From Crossaster papposus (lineage: Eukaryota; Echinodermata; Asteroidea; Velatida; Solasteridae): a stretch of DNA of 64,000 bases. Both the position numbers and the translations under genes were made by a program. A model generated the notes under the pieces. It did not search any database and was not told the DNA's origin. It was given only the letters and a program-made list of their open reading frames with translations. The DNA is taken from positions 186,001-250,000 of the forward strand of contig JBAIAA010000314.1 in NCBI GenBank assembly GCA_037893245.1. Direction: 5' to 3'. Positions 21,763 to 32,319 of the stretch are shown here, in pieces. How positions within the stretch are numbered: position 1 is the first letter of the stretch; the number at the start of each line of letters is the position of its first letter.

Positions 21763-22821
21763 CTAGCAGTAACATTGATCCTTCACTGACCTCACTTGGC
21801 ATGCATAGTAGTTCACCTCTGCGAAAGACTTCCAAGTTTCCCAGGCAGTCTTCTTTCCTCTGCCAGCGAATGCAGATACAGTGTCACACCCTGTAAAGGC
21901 GTGCAAGATTGGGAGATTTAGACACTGTGTTGGATTCATTGTGGCAACCATTTCGTGAACAGCTATGTACCGAAAGCTTGACCCGACACCAAAGGCAACC
22001 CACAGTTCATCAGGAGCTGTATTGCTGAAAGACGCCACAGCCAGTACAACCACATCAGTATCAACGGTACGTATGGTTATCTTCTTACAACCCTTTTGCA
22101 CAGCATCTGTCACATGCAGAAGTAGATGAGTGTCAGCCTCTTCTTGCGTACATGGGGCAAGGCGAGCCAAGTACAACTCGGCAGGAGAGCAGAGTACTCC
22201 ACTTCCATCTGTTGCATACAGTTTCTTGCCCTGTGCTAGAGGAAGATGAACAGCTTGGCGTGACAGGAAAGCTAACAATTTCGTTTTGTTCTCATTGACT
22301 CGAAGGAAGTCCTTCCAGTTTTTTGGCAGCACAGTAGAAGGAGCAACCCTTTTCCTTGTGCCCTTTCCCCTTTTTTGTCTTGTTGAGGCTTTCAGGCTGG
22401 CAGGTAGGTATACATCCCAGACAAGGTCGATGCGGATGCTTTTCTCGAGTTGAGCAGAGATGTATGGTGCAAAAACTCTTTCCCCGTACTCTTGAAATGT
22501 TCTTGATGTTCCAGGGTTTAGCATTTGAACCACAGCTGCACCATCGAGAATAGTTGCATCAGCCAGAGGCGCACTATTGCTTTTGATCAGATCTGATTTC
22601 AGGCAGCGAAGTAGATCTGCTTCAACCCCAATCCGCATTTTTCCTCCAGTTGACAAAGCTGGCGGGGCTGCCTGGTTTTCATGGGAGAAGAAATTATCCA
22701 TGTCTCCATCCCGTGTCTGACAGGAGATGTACAACCTCGAAAAGAGACCATGGTCACTCTTCAGTGCTGCGAGCTGTGCCTTCTGCTTTGACACAATCTT
22801 GACGGGTGGCCTACTGTACAC
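21763..22821 (-). CDS. Academ-like transposase, XPG/FEN1-like nuclease region
   Basis: 352 codons. Residues about 227-265 contain EEADTHLLLH and IRTVDTDVVVLAV, which resemble the acidic XPG-I motifs (E-A-D and D-x-D) of FEN1/XPG nucleases. About 45 residues on, HAFTGCDTVSAFAGRGKKTAW resembles the helix-hairpin-helix that follows the active site in that family (G-x-D...G-x-G-x-K-T-A). This is motif reading, not a search. The family is multicopy in marine invertebrate genomes and this copy is flanked by TIRs, so it is most likely the transposase. The frame is intact but upstream pieces are shifted, so the gene is probably dead. Confidence 0.75.
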   Translation of the reverse strand: MYSRPPVKIVSKQKAQLAALKSDHGLFSRLYISCQTRDGDMDNFFSHENQAAPPALSTGGKMRIGVEADLLRCLKSDLIKSNSAPLADATILDGAAVVQMLNPGTSRTFQEYGERVFAPYISAQLEKSIRIDLVWDVYLPASLKASTRQKRGKGTRKRVAPSTVLPKNWKDFLRVNENKTKLLAFLSRQAVHLPLAQGKKLYATDGSGVLCSPAELYLARLAPCTQEEADTHLLLHVTDAVQKGCKKITIRTVDTDVVVLAVASFSNTAPDELWVAFGVGSSFRYIAVHEMVATMNPTQCLNLPILHAFTGCDTVSAFAGRGKKTAWETWKSFAEVNYYACQVRSVKDQCYC

Positions 22822-24335
22822 TGCTCAAGCCTTTCTGTCACAAACTTCGTGTACTGCTCCTCACCAAGGGTCTCGATCCTTCTCACCGTTTCAGCCACTT
22901 GGGTGTCTATGGTGTCGCTTGTGTCAATGACTAGTAGGTCTTGGCTGTGTTCTAGCAATGGATTCCCCATATCTTCCAGCACTGTCACATCCCTCAGGAA
23001 TGCTGCTTGTACTCCAGGTTGCTGGTCATGGTGATGGTGCCCAGTGTCACCAGCACTATCCTTTTGTTTTATGGCCTGTTTTTCAAACTCTGTGGTGATC
23101 CTGGTAATTTATGGGCCTGCTACCATCCAGCGTCTGAGTGCTCCTGGATTGCCAGTCAGTTCAATAGCCCCACCATTGCATTGTTTAGCTCGTGGCACTG
23201 GTCAAGTGCCATGGCAGAAAATTTGTTGCTGGTTTTGTGCACCACGACATTTCCAGACTTTAATTCTGCTAGGACATCTGGGTGTTTTTCAGCGAGAGTC
23301 GTCATGTCGCAGATGTGTACGGGAAGCCACCTGGAGTAGTGCGTGTGATCTAGGGCGAACATCCAGGGCATAATATGCGTCAGGGATTCCACGTACAGCT
23401 TGAAGTTACCTTCACGAAGTGACCTGATGTACCTCAGCAAGAGAAGCTCCAATGACAGGGTCTGAAGTCAGTAGTCAAAGTGAACACTGGCCTTTGCTCG
23501 CCGTATGCACCACTCCTCAAAAGGTGGACTATCTGGTTGCATGGCATCAGTATCAGTGTGCAGTCATTACTGTAAGCTTGTTGGAGGAGTGTATAAAGGC
23601 GTGTAGCTGTGACCTGTTGTGCTTGGCAGTTCTTGGTGACATTGTTGGCATGTATGAATGAATTTGCTGTTCTGAAACTTGCAATGTAGGCCTGTACCAG
23701 GTCGTTCGTCAAGCCACTGTCTTCCAACCAGTCTCCCAGCAACTTCAACGTGGCCATCTCGATTTCTAGACCACCGAACATGATCACATACATGTATTGA
23801 TCCTCTCCGTAATTGGCTGGCCAGGTCCACTAGACTTCTATTGCAAGAGCATACAGTGCTTGAAGACGATGTCTTGAAGAAACAGAGGTGTGATTGCGTT
23901 GATTGCTGCAGGTGGGACGACAGCTCTGTGCATGTGTGTCAGCGTGGTGGGCAGACCACGATATCCAGCTATCTATGGTAGACCTTTCAACAGCCATCAT
24001 GACTTTGCTGAGCCATACATACTCAAATTCCGTAGTAGCTGCAGCAGCCAGGTTGGAAGGTCTCACGAGACCTTGTACAGCTGGCGCACTGAAGTCCGTT
24101 GTCTTGAGGGCAGCTGGTGGCACAATTGTGTAGGCCGATGGCAGAGGTATCACTGACTTGATGCACTACAGTCAGTTTCACCGTGTGTGTTTAACGGATG
24201 CTGCATAAGCGAGATTCCGATGCCGTGAAAGGAATCTTTTGCAATTGCAGAGCTTGGATTGTGGTCGATGTTGTCCACAGCTCCTGTTGTAAACAGTCCA
24301 AGACGCAACTTTGGTGGGCACACTACATCTTCCAC
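22761..24335 (-). pseudogene. Academ-like transposase, N-terminal region in several frames
   Basis: Minus-strand pieces follow in order: VCPPKLRLGLFTTGAVDNID with PSSAIAKDSFHGIGISL (24335-24150); a middle piece (24153-23830); MFGGLEIEMATLKLLGDWLE (23793-23434); LLLLRYIRSLREGNFKLYVE with PWMFALDHTHYSRWLPVH and KTSNKFSAMALDQCHELNN (23452-23156); and ETVRRIETLGEEQ (22988-22761). The same blocks occur in the same order in the second copy near 60292-61029. Frameshifts separate them unless small introns exist; clear splice pairs are not visible. Confidence 0.7.
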
Positions 24336-24808
24336 CCTATCCAGTTTATTCTGTTTATTTGTTTTAATTATTAATCTGAAAGTGTCAAAATTGAGGCGAA
24401 GTTTCTCAAAATGTCACTTTGTTGACGTACTTTATCCTTGACCTTGACCTAAATGCATATCCTTGAGTTCTGGCGATTTCAAAAGTATCACCAAATAAAT
24501 TGGCATCCCCAATTTAGTTGAAAATGGCACCGTAAATGTTTTTCTACACTGTTTGGCTCCAAAATTAAGCGATCATAGGTCACGCAGGGCGCCCTCTTTA
24601 TTGTTTTGGAGCCAGCTCGGTTAGTTTACCCATGGTCTCGGCAATTCTACCCGCGTCAATTAAATCCAAGTGCGGACGGTGGGAAGATTAACCGATCGGA
24701 ATGTTACCCAAAGTGTTTATCTAGTGCGAACACGGCTTAACCTTTTTGTTATTTATTTTATTGTTATTGTTATTACCACCCCACATCACAGGCCTGTATA
24801 TACATGTA

Positions 24809-24980
24809 GACCGGCAATCGTGGACCGTCTTTCCTCTTTTGTTTGTACTCTGATGTTCGCCATCGTTTTCGGATGATCGCCATATAATTTGTACACGAGT
24901 TGAGATCGTGGACGTTGTGTCAATCGTGGACCCATTGTTTGCCTCCCAATTCTTTTGTCCGACGACCACGATTGCCGGTC
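24809..24980. mobile_element. 172-bp MITE with ATCGTGG-containing ends
   Basis: Perfect 15-bp inverted ends GACCGGCAATCGTGG (24809-24823) and the complement (24966-24980). The interior has AGATCGTGG and CAATCGTGGACC, the word family that fills the 28335-29010 array. No clear target duplication. Confidence 0.7.
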
Positions 24981-25123
24981 AATACAAACGCACACACACC
25001 CGCCCCACACAATAAAGCGTGTTGGGTGTGGGTGTTCACACACAAACATAAAAATACAAAGGCAAAGTTGTTTCATTTTCAGGAAGGCCATGCGACGCTA
25101 ATTTCCTATAGAAATACAGGGCT

Positions 25124-25160
<37 letters not shown>

Positions 25161-25504
25161 ACAATGTCCGTATGTGCGCGCTTCATCGTCTGTTTGATTG
25201 GATTTATCTATACGTTAGGAACAGGCAGTTTTGCAGCACGGCTGTGCCAATGGACATGTAGACAGTTGCTAACCCGTTGACACGCAATTTTCGCCAAGTT
25301 AAGCGATAGTGAAAACAACAACACGGCTTTTGGCCATCACAAAATAACATCGGCCGGGCTAGGCGCTGGAGGCCCTGGAGAGCAGCTTGGCTTGCCGCTG
25401 ATGTTCTCCCAGTGAAAGGCGATCCGGGCTCGTCTGATGGCGTGAGCGCTGAAAAGGTCGAAACACTGATCAAGAGACCGCTCCCACTCATGAGCCATTA
25501 GACT
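24981..25504. other. Non-coding, with a C33 run
   Basis: Contains an uninterrupted run of 33 C at 25128-25160, the longest homopolymer in the window. The rest shows no supported feature. Confidence 0.6.
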
Positions 25505-26062
25505 CTGCGTTGAAAAAAACAACATTGGACGCCAATTCTTGAATATCGTTAACGAGAGTTTTGTATGACAAACATGAAGTCAACTTTGGACGCTCACAAC
25601 AAAAATATAATGAAGAGGCAGGCACCAGAACCAGAAACCAAATAAAACCTTGCAACTGCAGGGTAAAGAATGAATGCCCCCCGGATGGAAAATGCAGAAC
25701 ACCAAACATCGTCTACCAAGCCACTGTGAAAACCAACACGAGTGAAGAGACGTATGTAGGCATATAACAAGCACCGAGTTTAAGCAAAGATTCAGAATAA
25801 ACCACCGAAAATCATTCAAGAAAGAAGCGCACATGAACCAGACAGAACTATCAAAACATGTATTAACGCTAAAAGACAAAAACACTGAATTCACAATGAA
25901 GTGGAATATCTGGAGCAATGCTTAACCGTACTCTAACATCAGTAAACGATGCAACTTATGCATGGAGAAATTCTATATTATCTGCCACCCAGAAATGGCT
26001 ACTCTAAACCAAAGATCTAAGCTAACTAGCGCATGCCGGCACGCGGCTAAATTCAAACTATA
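25505..26062 (+). pseudogene. Penelope-like element PLE2: GIY-YIG endonuclease fragment
   Basis: Broken plus-strand frames give NMKSTLDAHN, the cysteine motif CNCRVKNECPPDGKC, NIVYQATVKT...EETYVGI (nuclease start), then after a frameshift near 25764 RFRINHRKSFKKE and TELSKHVLTLKDKN, and finally [16 protein letters not shown] and TLNQR, with a stop at about 26060-26062. This is the C-terminal GIY-YIG endonuclease of a Penelope-like element from a clade different from PLE1. The RT is absent (5' truncation). A complete hammerhead motif follows 264 nt downstream on the same strand. Confidence 0.85.
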
Positions 26063-26325
26063 GTAAAGCACGCCAAAACCACACCCAAAGCGTAATGCTA
26101 GGCTGTGTCCGAATTGTTTGGCTGCGGCCAGCTTCAAGTTGCACGCGGGTCTATGGTAGTGACTGCAGCCACTTTTAAATGACTCGTGTGTGATGTCGAG
26201 CCGCGGCTTGGTAATTCAGACACTGCTTATATTTTCCCCACGCCCGAGTCATCGCGCAATCCTAGCACTTGTTTTTGCGTTCGCGAGTTCCCCTAACTTG
26301 GTGTACAAGTATAATGTTTCGAGAA

Positions 26326-26391
26326 CACCATTACAATTCCCTGACGAGTGGAGGTATCCACGAAACAGATTTGTCGGAATACAATATGGTG
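26326..26391 (+). ncRNA. Hammerhead ribozyme (Penelope-associated), plus strand
   Basis: Core: CTGACGA (26341-26347); stem II GTGGA/TCCAC around a GGTA loop (26348-26361); GAA (26362-26364); stem III ACA/TGT around GATT (26365-26374); cleavage base C at 26375 (triplet GUC). Stem I pairs ATTCC (26336-26340) with GGAAT (26376-26380), then an internal loop (TACA/ACAAT), then CACCAT (26326-26331) with ATGGTG (26386-26391). Every invariant core position is present. The bipartite stem I with internal loop is the layout used for tertiary contacts in natural type I hammerheads. Such ribozymes are known in terminal repeats of Penelope-like elements. Confidence 0.85.
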
Positions 26392-26483
26392 AACTAAAAC
26401 CTATCCTAGTTTGTGATTGATTTTGTACCGCTTCTTGTGTAAAGTAGAGCACTCTCTGAAGTTGAATCGGTTCACAAACACGT

Positions 26484-26545
26484 AATTATATATATATATA
26501 TATATATTTGTGTTTGTTGGGGTGTTTGTTTGTTTGTTTGTTTTC
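26484..26545. repeat. TA and GTTT microsatellites
   Basis: (TA)n at about 26484-26507 followed by (GTTT)n at about 26523-26543. Confidence 0.9.
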
Positions 26546-26878
26546 ATTTGTTCTTGGTGTCGTCCGAAGATAGAGGCTGAAATTCCTCTAAATATTTTCT
26601 GAGCAATGACATAACATAAGCTACGTTTCTGCCGCAGCCTGTCTCAGTGCAAGCCTTGAGGAGCTCCAGGCGCCTATGCTTGTGGACGTTCAATGCCGAT
26701 TTAGCCTGCAAGTGCAGGGGATATTTTCACGTGTCTTTAAAGGGGGGGGGGTGCTGCCGAATCGGCGCAAAAATAACAGAATGCGGCCGAGGCGAGGTTT
26801 TTTTAGTTTGTTCTTTTTTTTGTTTTTGTTTTTTGTTTTGTTTTTTTGTTAGAGGGCACGCCACAAGAATCTGTTCTA

Positions 26879-27905
26879 ATTTCATAAACGGTGATGATCA
26901 CCGGATTATTTTAGTCACGTACAACTATTGTACGGTGGCTAAAACAGAGAAGTGTGCGTGTGGATAAACTCCCGAGATTATCACAATTCATTAAGAAAAT
27001 AATCGGCTTTTTATCCAGCCGCGTACAAGTTCCTGCTAATAGTCGATGTTTAGTGGTCTAGCCGTACATCATTCTATTCACAGCGGATTACGTAATATGT
27101 TGAATACAAGGGCATATCTATCTTCGAAAACACGCACATCGCTGTGCTCTGCTGATCAGCTCAGTTGACACTAGTGGGAGAGTCGCCATGTCGAAAAAAC
27201 GAGCTGATAATTTTACACATGACCAGAAAATGGGTCTCATTTAGTGTGTGGTGAAAGGTAGGAAAACAGTTCTTCCGATACAAGAAATGGTAACTTATAC
27301 ACGAGATAAACAAGGCCCTTAGGACGATTACAATTTCTTTTGTTACTTAGACGTAATATGTCACCAACCATATAGCAAGGTTCCTTGCTCTATTATGAGG
27401 CTCCCTTTATGACTTTATTATTGAAGCAAATATATAGAGGATCAAACAAATAATATAAGATCAAACAAATATATATAGGACGAAACAATTATATAATAAG
27501 ACCAAAGAAATATATATAGGTCGAAAAAAATATATTATAAGGCCAAACAAAAATATATGGGTCAAAACTAAATATATATAAGACCAAACAAAAATATATA
27601 TATTATAGGACGAACAAATATATATAAGATCAAACAAATATATGGGTCGAACAAAAATATTATAAGACCGAACACATATATTACAGAGCGAAGAGTTTCA
27701 ATTTTATATAAAACGAAGCGCCACCAACGACGGCGGGTTGCAATATTTATAGAACGAAGCGAATCCCATATAAGGAAGAACAAGTGAATAAACTGAATTG
27801 CGATGATCACAGGAGTTTATCCGCACGCGCACTTCTCTGTTTTACCCAATGTACAATAGTTGTACGCGACTAAAATAATCCGGTGATCATCACCGTTTAT
27901 GAATT
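26879..27905. mobile_element. Non-autonomous element with ~115-bp TIRs
   Basis: Both ends read CATAAACGGTGATGATCACC inward and remain about 88% identical for roughly 115 bp (through GTACAACTATTGTAC and AAAACAGAGAAGTG). The TIR itself holds the palindromes GGTGATGATCACC and GTACAACTATTGTAC. The interior has a TA-rich minisatellite (27420-27690) and no transposase. A target duplication is not clear. Part of the same TIR sequence (GTACAACTATTGTACGGCTAG) recurs outside at 28298, hinting at nested or related copies. Confidence 0.75.
27420..27690. repeat. Degenerate TATATA/ACCAAACAAA minisatellite
   Basis: About 10 units of roughly 25-28 bp with consensus GACCAAACAAATATATATAGG; units vary in length and base. 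It fills the middle of the element at 26879-27905. The minus-strand frame 27568-27810 is a translation of this array. Confidence 0.8.
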
Positions 27906-28334
27906 TGGCCCGCTGTGTTCTACAGTTTAGCTCAGCTGACAACAGTATTCCGAACAGATTAGCGGACCTGGGTCATATCCGCTCCCCGGCGTTAAAAAGA
28001 AGTTAATAGGGGTTCTACGTCACCATTATTACGTAACTCGGAGACTATAATAGCGCTTGCCGCCCAGCAGGACCCATCCCAGCCGAGGGATCGGACGTAA
28101 TTGTTCTAGCGCGAAATTCAATTGTACTGACGTTCACGCTATTTTAGACATACAATGGCTAAACACGAGAGTTATAGATACACTGTCTGCTATGTCGGAT
28201 TTCTCGCCGAATCTGACACCTACATGTACTAGAATTGGTGAAAGCATTATGGAGAAATATGTGGACAACCAGCCACTACTTTACTAGTCAGGTTTCTTAT
28301 GTACAACTATTGTACGGCTAGACCGCTAATTCTG
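27906..28334. other. No gene recognised
   Basis: Short stretch between two repeat structures; contains GTACAACTATTGTACGGCTAG at about 28300. A short plus-strand frame 28057-28287 has no recognisable features. Confidence 0.45.
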
Positions 28335-29013
28335 GGTTCCGTCCCACTATCACGATTTGCGCCACGATTGAAATTGTGGTCTTAATCGTGGAGTAATCGT
28401 GGTGATCCTATCAGATCTTGTCAGATCTTGAGATCAGTCGTGGCAATCAGGTTGATCGTAGACAAAAATTTGAAGGTTCAAACATTTTCTACAATCAACA
28501 CGATTAATTTTCAATCGTGATCATCGCATCAGATTGTAATGGATTGTATCAAAACGCGACAGATCGCGACAGATCGCATCTAATCGTGCTTCCAAATCGT
28601 GGTGATCGGGATCAACCTTGGACAAGACAAACGTCACCTCTGTTGAGATGCGCTGCGAACTGATTGTGGGTTGTAGTCTTCACTCTGTAGAAGTTCAAAA
28701 AACAATGAAGTCCATGATCAGTCGGGCTGTATATATACCCGTCGGGGTCCAATCGTGGCTCAAATCGTGATCACTTTCGATCCCGATCGTGAAAGACATT
28801 GCGACCACAATCGTATCGCAACAGAGCGCATCGGTTCGTGATGATCGTATCGGAACTAATCGGAACGTATCGGAGCGTATCGGAACGTACCAGATCGTCT
28901 CGAATCGGGGACCCCGATCGGGCTGATCGTGTCAGATTGGGACCCAGTCGTACGTGGACTCAATCAGGACAATCCTATCGGAACGTATCTGATCGTATCT
29001 GATCGGGAAACCT
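28335..29013. repeat. GATCGTG/ATCGTGG word array, left part
   Basis: A dense degenerate array of ATCGTGG, GATCGTATC, GGAACGTATC and complements, not in strict tandem register. The same word family resumes at 34642-34765 immediately after the PIF/Harbinger element, so that transposon inserted into the array. No coding sequence. Confidence 0.75.
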
Positions 29014-29682
29014 GGGACCTTATTCACGAAGCATCCGCTATTACCAGGCCCGTAACAGCCTTATAGCGGATGGCCTAACGGATACATTAGAATTGCACTA
29101 CGCCATATTAACGAAAGGTTCCGTTTAGGTATCGGTAAAGTTGCGGAGCTCCGCTAATAATGGGGGTGTCGTTCAACGAGCTGCACGGGTGAATGAAGCG
29201 CCTGTGTGATTATGTAACAATTCATAAGAGCGTAAAATATAAATGTAGTTGAATTGTTATGAATCCAAAATACATATGGTAGCTGATTGCGGCCTACATT
29301 TCAAATTCTTGGCGAAAAAAATAACGAATTTCCACAGTACACTGGTTATTTTCTAAAACTAAGGAACGATTTCGTGAACTTCTTCTGTGAAAGGTATCAT
29401 ACCAATCTATTCCTTTTTTGGTAAAAAAACATGTGAAATTAAGGAGTTGAATTAAATCACCCAAAACATAATCTGATGATAAACAGCATTGTACGGGAAG
29501 GGCGGTATAATGAACAACAAATTATATTTAGCAAAATCACATCAATTAATTTCGTGCCAACGCGGAGCAATTTATATTTCATCTAGACTGTATATACCAT
29601 GGCCTATTGTCAAACAGATTTCGAGGGTGGTGTACATCTTACACTATCGGAAACAGCCTTCGATTAACACAATCCGGTTTGG

Positions 29683-30353
29683 AAGGTAATTCTGTCCCCC
29701 GGTAAAATTGTCTGGGGGGTCAGAATTACCTAGGTAAAAGTGTCCCCCTAAAGCCGTTAATTCTGTCCCCCTCCAGTTTATTCTGTCCCCTCGCTCGGTA
29801 CTGTTGTCCCCCAAGTGTTCCACACATAAGTGGTTATTTTGATGTTATTTCAATGAAAAGCCCACCTGGTATTTATTTATTATTTGGACTTCTCTTCCAT
29901 TCATCGATTTATCAAAATAAAAATAAAAATAAAAATAACTTTATTAATTAAATCAACCGATCTACGGGAATTCTGCGCGAAAGGGAAAATGGCAGTAATC
30001 AGTATTTTCCGACTTTTTGCACGCGTATATTCCCTAGCACGCTGTGTGGCAACACCTTAGACCACCTGTAAATTGTAGGACACTACACATCCTACAGTCT
30101 GCCACAAATGATGCACCATGAAGGGGTGAACCTGTACTACACTGGTTGTGGCGTCTCTTGGGTGCTAGACTTGTGACGTTGCACGGGACAAATTTACCAG
30201 GGGGACACGTTTAACGTTGGGCAGGGAGACAGAATTACCTGGAGGGGGACAGAAATACCTAGATAAATGTGTCCCCCCGGACAGATTTACCAGGTCACGG
30301 CCTGGTAAGTCTGTCCGGGGGGACACGTTTACCACGGGGGACAGAATTACCTT
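29683..30353. mobile_element. MITE with AAGGTAATTCTGTCCCCC termini
   Basis: Inverted ends AAGGTAATTCTGTCCCCC (29683-29700) and complement (30336-30353). Both arms are rich in CTGTCCCCC/GGTAAA words for about 140 bp. The centre (29830-30170) is unrelated AT-rich DNA. No transposase and no clear target duplication. Confidence 0.75.
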
Positions 30354-30630
30354 TCACATCGGCATCCAAACGAATTTACAGTCATCACAAACACATTTCG
30401 TGCAATAGTAAATAACCCTGAGCTTTATTTGTTACGATACTTTCACTGACGTCGACCATGTTATTTTGTAATGTGCATTACAGAAGGTGGTTGTCAGTGA
30501 ATTCTAAAGTACTTGAAGATCTGTCAAGAGACAATGCTACTTTCTGGATGACAGCACCATTTCACAAGTTTAGAGTTGCAACCAGCAAGATGCGATGGCT
30601 CCTGGATGGCAAAGTTCACACATACGTCAC

Positions 30631-32316
30631 CGTCACACCACGAAGTAACACTAATGTCACGTGATACGCGCGACCCCTTTCTGGCGTTTTCACGAAGTAA
30701 CGCAAAGCCCATAGCTATGGTGGCCCTGAAGGGACTACGCAGATCGTGAATATTGACGTCAATATTCACGACAAATTTCACGACTTTCCTCAAAGTCGCG
30801 AATATTGACGTCAATATTGACGTCAATATTGACGTCAATATTCACGACTTTCCCCAAAAGTCGCGAATATTGACGTCAAATTTGACGTCGATATTCGCGT
30901 CAAATTTCACGACTTTCCCTGAAAGTCGCGAATATTGACGTCAATATTCGCGACAAAATTCACGGCTTTCCTCAAAGTCGCGAATATTGACGTCAATATT
31001 GACGTCAATATTCGCGACTTTCTCCCAAAGTCGCGAATATTGACGTCAAATTTGACGTCAAATTTCTCGACTTGCCCCAAAGTCGCGAATATTTTGACGC
31101 GAATTTTTTTCCAGCAAGCTAGGTTTTGGCTAGTCTTGCTCCAAGACTGAGTTCTTCATTTGTCCGGGGCGCGCCGTCCGTTAATCCTCCATACTCCATA
31201 ACGGACTTATTAAGGGCGCCCTCGATTGTCAGAGAGATCAGTGGATTTGTTGACTACCGAATTATTATAAAATATATTACTTATTTGAAGGTAAATTATG
31301 ATTTTAGGCATCCAGCAAAATGATCGCGCAAGATATCCTGTAATTATTCCGAATTGTTTTCTTTATAAAACTAAATTCGCGATCACCAGACGGCGATCGC
31401 AAAAAACCCGAATACATGTAATAACAAGAATATTCAACTCCCCGACGGCGGTTGAAAACAAACGCAGTTTTTCGTGATTTTCTCGCCATCAATAAATTAT
31501 TGTAAAGGTCAGTTAAACAAGATTTACAATAAAATACAACCCCCAAAAATCCACCCATTCATGATAATTTAAGCATTTACCAATGGTGTATCCTACCGTA
31601 TCCTACCTATACCTTTAAAACAAATCCACTGATCTCTCGTGACAATCGAGGGCGCCCTCAATAAGCCCGTTTTCGGAGTATTGATGATTGATGAACTGCA
31701 TAGACAAACGGCGCTCCCCGGAACAAATAAAAAAATCAGTCTTGAAGCAAGACTATCCAAAACCATGGATGAATAAGAAGACAACCTAGCTTACTGGAAA
31801 AAAAATCGCGTCAAAATTTATGTCCGGTCGTCAAATTTGACGTCAAATTTGACGTCAATATTCGCGACTTGAGGCAAGTCGCGAAATTTGACGTCAAATT
31901 TGACGTCAATATTCGCGACTTTTGGGGAAAGTCGTGAATATTGACGTGAATATTGACGTCAATATTCGCGACTTTGAGGAAAGTCGTGAAATTTGTCGTG
32001 AATATTGACGTCAATATTCACGATCTGCGTAGTCCCTTCAGGGCCACCATACATAGCTAACACACATGGATAGCGTCGCTTCGTGAAAACTCAAAAATCA
32101 GATACGCCGTTTACGAGTTTTCACGAAGTGACGCTATCCGTGTGTATAAGCTATGGGCTTTGCGTTACTTCGTAAAAACGCCAGGAATGGCCCCGCGTAT
32201 CGAGTTTTCACGAAGTGACGCTATCCGTGTGTAGTAGCTATGGGCTTTATACTTCGTGAAAACGCCAGAAAGGGGTCGCGATTCAGCCATGACATTAGTG
32301 TTACTTCGTGGTGACG
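30631..32316. mobile_element. Foldback element with CACGAAGTAAC arms
   Basis: Left arm CACGAAGTAACACTAATGTC (about 30640-30659), continuing GCGACCCCTTTCTGGCG, faces its complement at 32280-32316. The right arm repeats ACTTCGTGAAAACG and ACGCTATCCGTGTG units twice. The element is itself split by the TGACGTCA foldback at 30717. Its right end abuts the C-terminal coding part of the Harbinger transposase. Confidence 0.7.
30717..32050. mobile_element. Foldback element packed with TGACGTCA palindromes
   Basis: Termini ATGGTGGCCCTGAAGGGA (30717-30734) and perfect complement (32033-32050). CATAGCT flanks both sides (30710-30716; 32052-32058, offset by one A), a likely 7-8 bp target duplication. Arms of about 370 and 250 bp are dense in AATATTGACGTCAATATT and GTCGCGAA. 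I count ten TGACGTCA sites in the left arm and six in the right. The inner 31117-31250 and 31610-31790 also pair (GAGGGCGCCCTC region). No transposase. Confidence 0.82.
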
Positions 32317-32319
32317 CTG

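Larger units (their letters stand above)
17294..24564 (-). mobile_element. Academ-like DNA transposon 1, left TIR split by a later insertion
   Basis: The left terminus TTTGGGAACCAAACAGTGT (17294-) is continued, after a 3.8-kb insertion, at 21140-21290 (CTAAATTGGGGATGCCAATT...). The right terminus, about 180 bp ending at 24564, is its inverted complement, sharing CTAAATTGGGGATGCC, ATCGCCAGAACTCAAG and AAGGTCAAGGTCAA. Both ends abut TTAA (17290-17293, 24565-24568), which may be the 4-bp target duplication. The interior minus strand encodes a broken protein with an XPG/FEN1-like nuclease region and a Cys-rich tail. That pairing is what I know as the hallmark of Academ elements (3-4 bp TSDs). Without the insertion it would be about 3.5 kb. 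Confidence 0.75.
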
